A DNA stretch of 64,000 nt from Spirochaetales bacterium. Lineage in GTDB: Bacteria; Spirochaetota; Spirochaetia; DSM-2461. The notes below the pieces were generated by a model. The model saw nothing but the letters and a program-made list of their open reading frames with translations, was not told the origin of the DNA and searched no databases. The stretch lies in the NCBI GenBank assembly GCA_028533045.1, contig JAQQAP010000036.1, positions 1 through 64,000 of the forward strand, in the 5' to 3' direction. Shown here in pieces: positions 23,857 through 31,066 of this stretch. The stretch's first letter is position 1. Every line of letters starts with the position of its first letter. The position numbers and the translations under genes are program-made.

Positions 23857-26692
23857 GGGGAGCAAACCCTTTGCGATTCAGCTTCTGCCACCCCTTATTC
23901 CGGAAGAGATAGGCCACAAAAGCATACACCCTGTGGAGGCTCATAAATTGTCGGTATCCGAAATTCTCTTCAATCACAGTAGCCATGCTTTGAGCAAATT
24001 CCCGTCCTTGAAAATAGAGTATATTTTTTTCCGCCAGAAAAAGAGAGGTGCCGGAAATAAGGATTCCGAAGAGAACAACAATGGAGAACATAAAAAGAAA
24101 GATCTGCCCGCTCATGAGTCCGAATAGAAGGGAAAAAATGAGCACACAGTATCCGAAAAACTCCCAGAAAGGCCCGAGGAGTTCAAAAATAAAAAGATAG
24201 GGAAAGGCCAACAGGCCGGGAGAACCGTACTTTCTATTGAAAAGCATCTTTTTATGATAGAGCAGAATCTCGATAAGTCCCCGATGCCAACGATCCCTCT
24301 GTTTTAGGAGGTCACCCAGTTTTTCCGGGACTTCGGTCCAGCAGTTGGCATTATGGGAATAGTCAATACGGAACTTCTTCCCCTTTTCATTCAGGTGGCG
24401 GATAAGGCGAACCACCAATTCCATATCTTCCCCCACCGTATCCCGGCTCATAGAACCGGTTCCCGTCATATAGCCCCCAATATCGAGGACATCCTTCCGC
24501 GAGAAGGCTCCAAAAGCACCGGAAATAATCATTAGCCCGTTAACGCGGGTCCAACCGAGACGGCCTGTAATAAAGGAACGCAAATATTCAATCGTTTGAT
24601 AGCGGGCATAGCGGTTATCGGGAAGGTGGATTTCCCGAATCGATCCATTCTTTGTCCGGCATCCGTTAACGGGAATAATGTTTCCTCCAATGGCCACGGT
24701 CTTTGTGCCGCTGTTAAGAATACGGAACATAAGCTTGCTCAAGGCTTCCGGTTCGAGAAGGCTGTCCGCATCGATACTGCAGATATACTCTCCTCCGGCC
24801 GCGTTGATTCCCACATTCAGGGCATCCGCCTTTCCCCCGTTGACCTTATCGATTACCAGGAGATTGGGAATCCTGTCATTTTTGTACAAACCCAGCACGG
24901 GAGATGTTTTAATCCCGTCGGAGAGAGGGTAATCCACCAGTTTAAGATTAAACTGCTCCACCAGTCTTCCAATGGTTCTGTCCTTTGAACCGTCATTTAT
25001 GACAATAACCTGCAAGTTGGGGTAGTTCAGGGAAAGAAGGGAATAAACGTTCTGTACAATGGTAGTTTCTTCATTGTAGGCGGGGGCCAGAATGGAAACG
25101 GAGGGCATAAGCCCCGGAGAATTGAGAAATTTTTGATCCGCAGTGGCCCACTCTACCTCCTGCTGATTTATCACATGCCACGACTGAAGCATAAGGAAAA
25201 GATAAAAAAAGTTAATGGCAAGGGTGTAATAAGCAAAGATATGATGGTAATTCAGCAAAAAGGCGACAAAAATCTCTTCTCCAGTCATAAAGGGCAGAAG
25301 GGAACCTTGGGAGGCAAAGAAAATACCAATGGGCAGGGACACCACAAAAAGAATGAGAAAAAACATGGCCATCCGGTCCTTCCGGGTTAACTGGATTTTT
25401 GGTTTACCATGAACTTCCGGCAGGGGGGGAAGATTGAGTTCTTCCTGTAAAGACGCCTTGAGAAAAAGCTGGCACTGACGTAAAAAGGGATTTCCCTCCC
25501 GGACATGGGGGGCCAGAATCTGCAGTAGTTCCTTTTCCAGGCTCATATTCCTGTTTACATTCATAAAATTGATAAGGGGGGAACTCAAGCCCAATTCAAT
25601 AAGATCCTCCAGGAGATGAACTATCTCCTTTTTGTCCTTACTGTTCAAACGGAGAATAAAGTACTGAATCCGGGAGGCAAGAACCTCTGCATATACTCTC
25701 CGAGCCCCTTCGGCCGTTTCCTTCTGATAGCGGAGAAAAAGCTCGGAGATGAGACTGGGATTTTCCCTAAGTTTCTCCTTCATCCCGCCCACAGCGGAAG
25801 GATGTAACTCATACTCGTTCAGAAGTTCCGCCGCTTCTGCCGGGTCCGGAAGATCTTGCCTGAATAAATGATAAACCGCCAAGGAACGGGAACCCTCCGG
25901 CCCGTTAGCAATAAAACGAGAAAGGAGCTCCCTGTCTCCATAAACTTCCGTCACTAATTCCCGGGCTTCTTTCTTCACGATCCCGTCACCCTTTTCCACT
26001 AATTCCAACAGAAAGGGAAGATACCAGTCACGCAATCGACTCCGGGCAGCCTGAATCAGAATTCTCCGTCCATCCGAATCCTCCCGATTTCTGTTATGAT
26101 CGGCCCATCCTATAAGCAGGTTACTATGGTCTCTAAGTATACGGAGGATACGGGTCTTATAGTTCTCTCCCATTCCCTGCATACTGTCGCAAATGTAATC
26201 CACCGCCTGGGGACTTTCCGTTTCGCACAGGCGTTGTACCATTTTCAATCGTAAAAGCATGGTAGGCTCTTTTTGGAGTGTATCGTATAGCAGCTGCGAC
26301 TCGGTCTTCTCCCCGTAGGAGAGAAAAAGATCAACCCCCAGGGCCCTTTTCCTAAAAGATCGGCTTTTAAGAAGTACTTCAAGCCTTGCCAGCAGCCCCC
26401 ATTCCAGACTGAGTTCATCCAGAAGAACTCTAATACTCTCCGGGATTTCCACAGATTGCTCCACCCGGAACCATTCGCTAAAGTAATCGAGATATTCCTC
26501 TTCTCCCAGAGATTCGATACCTTCGAGCTTCTCAGTCACAAGAGATTCCCTTACCATTCGGGCCAGCTTTTCCCTTCTTTTGAAACCTCTCCGGGAAAAT
26601 CGCTTAAGAAAATAGGTCGCCCCCAAAATAACAGCATCCAGAAGCAGGAAGATTCCCATAATGATTATGATGACAAGCCAGTTTTCAGTCAT
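23822..26692 (-). CDS. Processive family 2 glycosyltransferase with N-terminal HEAT-like domain
   Basis: A 956-residue inner-membrane synthase. After an N-terminal anchor (5-28) come helical HEAT-like repeats (about 35-410), two transmembrane helices (about 425-490), and a GT2 domain (about 530-775) with DGSKDRT, SIDADS, GEDMEL and QRDRWHRG, the D,D,D,QxxRW set of processive polysaccharide synthases. C-terminal helices (about 800-880) follow. The sugar and linkage are unknown. The cytoplasmic HEAT domain is an unusual addition and could be a regulatory docking site. Its end overlaps the hydrolase gene. Confidence 0.88.
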   Translation of the reverse strand: MTENWLVIIIIMGIFLLLDAVILGATYFLKRFSRRGFKRREKLARMVRESLVTEKLEGIESLGEEEYLDYFSEWFRVEQSVEIPESIRVLLDELSLEWGLLARLEVLLKSRSFRKRALGVDLFLSYGEKTESQLLYDTLQKEPTMLLRLKMVQRLCETESPQAVDYICDSMQGMGENYKTRILRILRDHSNLLIGWADHNRNREDSDGRRILIQAARSRLRDWYLPFLLELVEKGDGIVKKEARELVTEVYGDRELLSRFIANGPEGSRSLAVYHLFRQDLPDPAEAAELLNEYELHPSAVGGMKEKLRENPSLISELFLRYQKETAEGARRVYAEVLASRIQYFILRLNSKDKKEIVHLLEDLIELGLSSPLINFMNVNRNMSLEKELLQILAPHVREGNPFLRQCQLFLKASLQEELNLPPLPEVHGKPKIQLTRKDRMAMFFLILFVVSLPIGIFFASQGSLLPFMTGEEIFVAFLLNYHHIFAYYTLAINFFYLFLMLQSWHVINQQEVEWATADQKFLNSPGLMPSVSILAPAYNEETTIVQNVYSLLSLNYPNLQVIVINDGSKDRTIGRLVEQFNLKLVDYPLSDGIKTSPVLGLYKNDRIPNLLVIDKVNGGKADALNVGINAAGGEYICSIDADSLLEPEALSKLMFRILNSGTKTVAIGGNIIPVNGCRTKNGSIREIHLPDNRYARYQTIEYLRSFITGRLGWTRVNGLMIISGAFGAFSRKDVLDIGGYMTGTGSMSRDTVGEDMELVVRLIRHLNEKGKKFRIDYSHNANCWTEVPEKLGDLLKQRDRWHRGLIEILLYHKKMLFNRKYGSPGLLAFPYLFIFELLGPFWEFFGYCVLIFSLLFGLMSGQIFLFMFSIVVLFGILISGTSLFLAEKNILYFQGREFAQSMATVIEENFGYRQFMSLHRVYAFVAYLFRNKGWQKLNRKGFAPHEEKTGAASEG

Positions 26693-26700
26693 GGGCTCTC

Positions 26701-28341
26701 CTATTCCCCCTCTGTCAGATGGCGGACGATTCCGGCCAATTCACTCAACATCACCGGTTTTTTCAAGTTGTAATAAACCCCCAGCCTATGGGCCCGGAGA
26801 ACGGTATCTTCCGTTTTTCTATGGGACAGGAAGAGAAAGGGAGTGCCCCGAAGATCTCGGGACTGGAGAAGCTTCTCCCTTATTCGGAATCCATCCAACT
26901 GGGGAACCATAATTTCGGAAAGAATGACTTGGGGACGGTATAAGTCGATAAGGTGCATAGCTTCGCCCCCGTCGGGGCAGGTATATACCGTATACCCTCT
27001 ATGGGAAAAGTAGTCCTTGAGCAATCGGGGGCTGACCGGGTCGGAATCAATAATGAGAATAATCTTCTCTCCGCCCCTATGGGCCTCCTTGTCGGAAGTG
27101 GAGCAGATGGAGTTATTCCCCATGGAATCGAGAAGCTGAATCCGCAGCCTAATATGATGCAGCAACAACTCATCCGTTTTATCCGGGGAGTCGAGAACCT
27201 CATCAACCCGAACCAGAGCCACACTGCAGGTCATATCCTGGATGAAATCCTTTGATTCCCTCACCCGATTCTGCATCTGTTCTATAACTTCTATTCTTTC
27301 CCCTTCTTCCGACTGGGGAAGCATGACAATGAGGATGGGGCCGGACTCTCTAAAAAGATAGGAATGATCCGGCTTGATTCCCTGAAGCAATGAAGCGAAG
27401 GTGGCAATAGCCCTATCCCCTTCCTCAAAGCCATAGGTGTTATTAAAGCTCTTCATATCGTCAATGCGAAAAAAGGCCACAAGCCCCTCGGGATTAAGCC
27501 GAATAAATTCGGGAAGAAAGTTATGAAAGAAGGATTCGTTATACAAGCCGGTCACCGAATCAAGCATCTTCCCGTCAATAGAAAGGATCAACTCCTCATT
27601 CAGGCCAAAATGGATCCTCCTCCACTCCTCTTCACTGAGTTCCTCTTCCTCCTTATCCCCATTAAGCAGGGAAAGGTAGGCTTGGGGATTCTCATTGACA
27701 ATACAGCCGTGCAGTGGGCAGATTCTTTCAAGGGAAAGGGTATTAAAAAAGCGAAGGCTTTCCTTAATTTCCCTGTCCGATTGGAAAAAATCATGTTTAA
27801 AGGCAATCATACCGGCATAATGGGATTCATCGGCAAAAAGGATATCCCTCTCCCCGGTGGAACCGAAGAGACAGGAAGAGAAGAGGGAACCGCTTCCCTG
27901 GTCATAAGTCACAAGAGTACCGGGAGCGGCCTGGTAGGAGCCGTAATAGAAGAAAAAATCCTCCAGCCCGGTAATGGGATTGTCCCCCTCTAACACGGGG
28001 AAAACAGGGGAATGAAGACCAAAGGATTTTAGATGATGAGCCGTTTTCTTGTGAGCGATAATGCGTCCCTGGAATCCCGCTTCTTCCCAGGAAGGGAGAC
28101 TGGAACAGATATTCGGATCCTTACCGGATACCACAAAGGCTGTAATTGTCTCCAGGGGAGCAATCTGCCGGAGAGCGGCCAGGGTTTCTTTAAATACCGA
28201 ACGGGGGCCCGGATCAATAAGCACCCCCTTTCCCTGACGGTAAACGAGATAGATATTGATAAGAAAGCCATCGGAATTATCCGTAGACCCCAACCAGTAG
28301 ACCGATTCGCCTATTCGCCGGGGAGCTTCTGCTCTATCCAT
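26701..28341 (-). CDS. MBL-fold/GGDEF/receiver fusion with all three active sites degenerate
   Basis: A 546-residue cytoplasmic protein. Residues about 10-225 are a metallo-beta-lactamase/ODP-like domain, but the HxHxDH motif region reads VSGKDPNICSS. Residues about 255-400 are GGDEF-like, with RESGP in place of GGDEF. Residues about 420-540 are a receiver domain whose phospho-acceptor position is Glu in VILSEIMVP, while the conserved Lys (LKKP) is kept. The protein is therefore likely a ligand- or partner-binding scaffold, not an enzyme. Its stop/start overlaps the SpoIIE gene, and the GT2 gene begins 8 bases on; it could link the phosphatase to the synthase. Confidence 0.8.
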   Translation of the reverse strand: MDRAEAPRRIGESVYWLGSTDNSDGFLINIYLVYRQGKGVLIDPGPRSVFKETLAALRQIAPLETITAFVVSGKDPNICSSLPSWEEAGFQGRIIAHKKTAHHLKSFGLHSPVFPVLEGDNPITGLEDFFFYYGSYQAAPGTLVTYDQGSGSLFSSCLFGSTGERDILFADESHYAGMIAFKHDFFQSDREIKESLRFFNTLSLERICPLHGCIVNENPQAYLSLLNGDKEEEELSEEEWRRIHFGLNEELILSIDGKMLDSVTGLYNESFFHNFLPEFIRLNPEGLVAFFRIDDMKSFNNTYGFEEGDRAIATFASLLQGIKPDHSYLFRESGPILIVMLPQSEEGERIEVIEQMQNRVRESKDFIQDMTCSVALVRVDEVLDSPDKTDELLLHHIRLRIQLLDSMGNNSICSTSDKEAHRGGEKIILIIDSDPVSPRLLKDYFSHRGYTVYTCPDGGEAMHLIDLYRPQVILSEIMVPQLDGFRIREKLLQSRDLRGTPFLFLSHRKTEDTVLRAHRLGVYYNLKKPVMLSELAGIVRHLTEGE

Positions 28342-29900
28342 CAGGAAAACTCCTTTACTAAAATCAGCTTTTTCTGTTCCCCCTTACCTTTTAACAAAAG
28401 GCTTGAGTCGGTTCCCCCATGGATGAGAAAAGAGCCGTATCCCCTGCTGCTATAGGCCCGGGGATCGGGTGCGGTCGTCTCCAGCCAGTCAAAATCGGCT
28501 CCACTAAATGCCAGACTCAATTCGGCCCTGCCGGAAAAGAGTCTCCAGTAAAGAGTCAACTCACCGGTAGTATGACTGATCCCGTTGGCCAAAGCCTCCA
28601 TCAAGGCAATGGTTAACTTTGTGCACTCAACCTCTCGGTCCCAACCATAAACATCAAGCAGGTCGGCGGTAAACTCACTACGCAAGCTCTCCAATTCCTC
28701 CGGCCGGTTTCGCGAGACGTCCTTTTTTTTGTCCACCGAGGGGGGGACGCTTTCCCCGGTAATTCGCACCGCGACGGCCGTTACATCATCGTCAAAAGTC
28801 CCGGCAGCATAAAAAAACATCACATTCAGGACTTTTTTAATCAGTCCGTCCGGACCAAGCCGGGCATGGGCCTTCACAAGCTGGCGGATTCTCTCCTGGC
28901 CAAACATCTCCCCTTCCGAATCGCGCACCTCGGAAATACCGTCGGAGTAGAAGAAGAACAAATCTCCCTCTTGGAAGGGAAGAAGAAATTCCCGGTAATC
29001 CTGATCGGCTATAAATCCCATAGGCATATTGGCCCCTTTAAGACTCCAACACCTATCCTCCGATTTATCGTAATAGATAAAACTGGTATGACCCGCATCG
29101 ATAAAACTCAAAAGAGATTTATTCCGGTCAAAACGGCAGTAATAAAGGGTCAGGAATTTGTTCAATTCCATTAAGTTCCTAGTGATAAGAGAATCGACCA
29201 TACCAAGTATTTCCGATATAGAAGAAGATTCCCCGGGGGCGAATCCCCTATGGATAAGAGCCTTATGATAGGATGCTTTAACGGCGGCAGCCAGGAGAGC
29301 GGCGGGAACCCCCTTTCCCATAACATCACCAATGATAAGATCGGTAACCCCCGTGGAGAGGGGGAGAAATTCGTAAAAATCACCGTCCACGTCTTTAGAG
29401 GGAATCGTCTCGGCAGTGACCTCAAGTCCGCTCAATTCGTGAGCGACCGCCCCGGTAAGGAGGATTTTCTGGATTCGGGCACTTATCTCGATTTCATGAT
29501 CCCGTGCCTGAAGGGCTTCCTGCTTATATTTGTCCTCGTCCTTGTTTATCTCTGCCGAGCCGTGACGATAAAACAGTCCCTCCTCTCCTTTACGTAAACG
29601 ACTGAATCGAAGAGTCACAAGCTGAGTATCCTGGTTCTCTTTTTTAAAAGGAAGGGTTAGGCTGATTGTCCCCCGCTTTAGGGATAGGGACGCAAGCTTT
29701 TCATTAAGGACGTCGGAGGGCCAATCGACCAGATCCATCCAGAACCGGGGATGTGCCAAAACAGACTCCTCCGATACCCCAAAGAGTGTTAAAAGTTCCG
29801 GCGAAGGGTCTCTCCAATTTCCCAGCCCCTCATCGCACACAAAGAAGGAATAACCCAATTCTTCTGCGGTAACTCTCAAATCAACAGAGTTCTGCCCCAT
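28341..29900 (-). CDS. PAS-like/SpoIIE PP2C phosphatase/HATPase anti-sigma-type kinase fusion
   Basis: A 519-residue cytoplasmic protein. A PAS-like sensor (about 15-130) and a coiled linker precede a PP2C/SpoIIE phosphatase (about 160-385) with GDFYEF, GDVMGKGVPAALL, DGISEV and FDDDVTAVAV, the metal-binding acids being intact. A C-terminal RsbW-type ATPase (about 400-515) has EALANGISH and RGYGSFLIHGG. One polypeptide can thus both phosphorylate and dephosphorylate a STAS protein, like SypE of Vibrio fischeri. The STAS gene is immediately upstream, so partner switching is strongly suggested. Confidence 0.85.
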   Translation of the reverse strand: MGQNSVDLRVTAEELGYSFFVCDEGLGNWRDPSPELLTLFGVSEESVLAHPRFWMDLVDWPSDVLNEKLASLSLKRGTISLTLPFKKENQDTQLVTLRFSRLRKGEEGLFYRHGSAEINKDEDKYKQEALQARDHEIEISARIQKILLTGAVAHELSGLEVTAETIPSKDVDGDFYEFLPLSTGVTDLIIGDVMGKGVPAALLAAAVKASYHKALIHRGFAPGESSSISEILGMVDSLITRNLMELNKFLTLYYCRFDRNKSLLSFIDAGHTSFIYYDKSEDRCWSLKGANMPMGFIADQDYREFLLPFQEGDLFFFYSDGISEVRDSEGEMFGQERIRQLVKAHARLGPDGLIKKVLNVMFFYAAGTFDDDVTAVAVRITGESVPPSVDKKKDVSRNRPEELESLRSEFTADLLDVYGWDREVECTKLTIALMEALANGISHTTGELTLYWRLFSGRAELSLAFSGADFDWLETTAPDPRAYSSRGYGSFLIHGGTDSSLLLKGKGEQKKLILVKEFS

Positions 29901-29911
29901 AATACACAGTC

Positions 29912-30268
29912 CTAGGAACTCAAAGCGGTCAGGGCTTCTTCCCTGCTTGCATAAAGAGAGGCTATCTGGGACATCCTTACCATGTCAAACAGAACCTTTA
30001 CAGCCGGAGTTATGCTGCAGATGGCCAGGGCTCCCTTTTTCTCATTCATGGTTCGCAAAGCGGAGACAATAATTCCCAGCCCGGTGGAATCCATAAAATG
30101 AACATTTCCCAAATCCAGAATAACCTTGTCCCGGTTAGCCAATTGGGCGTCCAGTTCTTCCCTGAAACGGGGAGAATTATTAACATCAATCTGTTTTAAC
30201 TCGGGGATGAGAATAGGGATGCTATTTTTCTCAATGGATTTCATATGAATAGTATTAGCTGAATTCAT
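29912..30268 (-). CDS. STAS-domain anti-sigma factor antagonist
   Basis: A 118-residue STAS protein with the phosphorylatable motif FMDSTGLGIIVSALR; the target serine is Ser61. It would be phosphorylated by the ATPase and dephosphorylated by the SpoIIE domain of the neighbouring protein. Its ATG follows the GH16 stop directly (TAA-ATG), implying coupled translation; a second ATG at residue 9 is possible. No sigma factor is encoded nearby, so the output may be direct binding to a synthase or the MBL-GGDEF-receiver scaffold. Confidence 0.88.
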   Translation of the reverse strand: MNSANTIHMKSIEKNSIPILIPELKQIDVNNSPRFREELDAQLANRDKVILDLGNVHFMDSTGLGIIVSALRTMNEKKGALAICSITPAVKVLFDMVRMSQIASLYASREEALTALSS

Positions 30269-30973
30269 TTAAAAATCAATATTTTTTTCATAGGAGAAAA
30301 AGTGAAGCTCAATGGAATCCCCCCCATCCTCTGCGGGAGGAAGCCCCTGAAAAAGCCAAAGATTCAAATGAACCCGACTCTGCGTATTTACAGGAATATC
30401 TCTCCCTTCATATGCCCAGTGTTTTACAATACCCCCGCCCTTTCTGCTTAAAGAAAAGTCGATTTGGTCCTCCTCCCAGGATATTTGGCAAACATAATCC
30501 CCGGGGAGAAGAGAATCAAAGGGGAGAGAATTTCCCTCCCTCTCATAGGGTTGCACGGAAAAGGAAGCACCATGCCCAAGAGGATATCCCCAGCGAGCTA
30601 TTTCAAAGTCCACCTCATTATAGAGGGGCGGAACATCATCATTGTAGAGGAAAAAACCAAAGACACCCTGCGAGTCCAGCTCCCGGGATAAGGAAAATTC
30701 CAGAGTAAAGGTCCCGTATGAAAAAAGGTCCTTACTGTATACCTCGCCGCAAAGCCATCCCTTTGATCGGGGAAGCAGGGAAAAAACAAGAGAGTCCCCG
30801 TCTAAGCGAAGAGATTTCTCGGAAAAGCGATTAGGGCCCGGCCCCACCGGTTGACGGGCCTCTTTAACGAACCATTCATAACCGCTGAATGAAAGAGTTT
30901 TCACTCCTTCCTCCCCCGAAAGCAGTGTGGTAATAAAAATAATAACCAACAATAAAATTATTTTCCTTTTCAT
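30269..30973 (-). CDS. Exported GH16-like (concanavalin-type) glucanase
   Basis: A 234-residue protein with a signal peptide (MKRKIILLLVIIFITTLLSG) and a beta-jelly roll containing NEVDFEI, which fits the ExDxxE catalytic signature of GH16 laminarinase/lichenase enzymes. It is probably active on beta-glucan in the periplasm, and its position in the run suggests trimming of the nascent polysaccharide. The ATG at 30973 fits the signal peptide, but the GGGAG next to it is too close to act as a normal ribosome binding site. Confidence 0.75.
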   Translation of the reverse strand: MKRKIILLLVIIFITTLLSGEEGVKTLSFSGYEWFVKEARQPVGPGPNRFSEKSLRLDGDSLVFSLLPRSKGWLCGEVYSKDLFSYGTFTLEFSLSRELDSQGVFGFFLYNDDVPPLYNEVDFEIARWGYPLGHGASFSVQPYEREGNSLPFDSLLPGDYVCQISWEEDQIDFSLSRKGGGIVKHWAYEGRDIPVNTQSRVHLNLWLFQGLPPAEDGGDSIELHFFSYEKNIDF

Positions 30974-30982
30974 CTCCCATGA

Positions 30983-31010
30983 ATTATAATGAATTATCAG
31001 TGAATAGCAA
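30983..31010 (-). promoter_or_regulatory. Candidate promoter of the polysaccharide gene run
   Basis: On the minus strand TTGCTA (31010-31005) and consensus TATAAT (30988-30983) are separated by 16 bp. The ATG of the GH16-like gene starts only 9 bases after the -10 box, so transcripts from it would be leaderless or nearly so. Confidence 0.5.
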
Positions 31011-31066
31011 ACTAAAGCCAAACAATAATGATGAGTTGCCCCGGCAGCCATCAAACAGGAGTGTCT

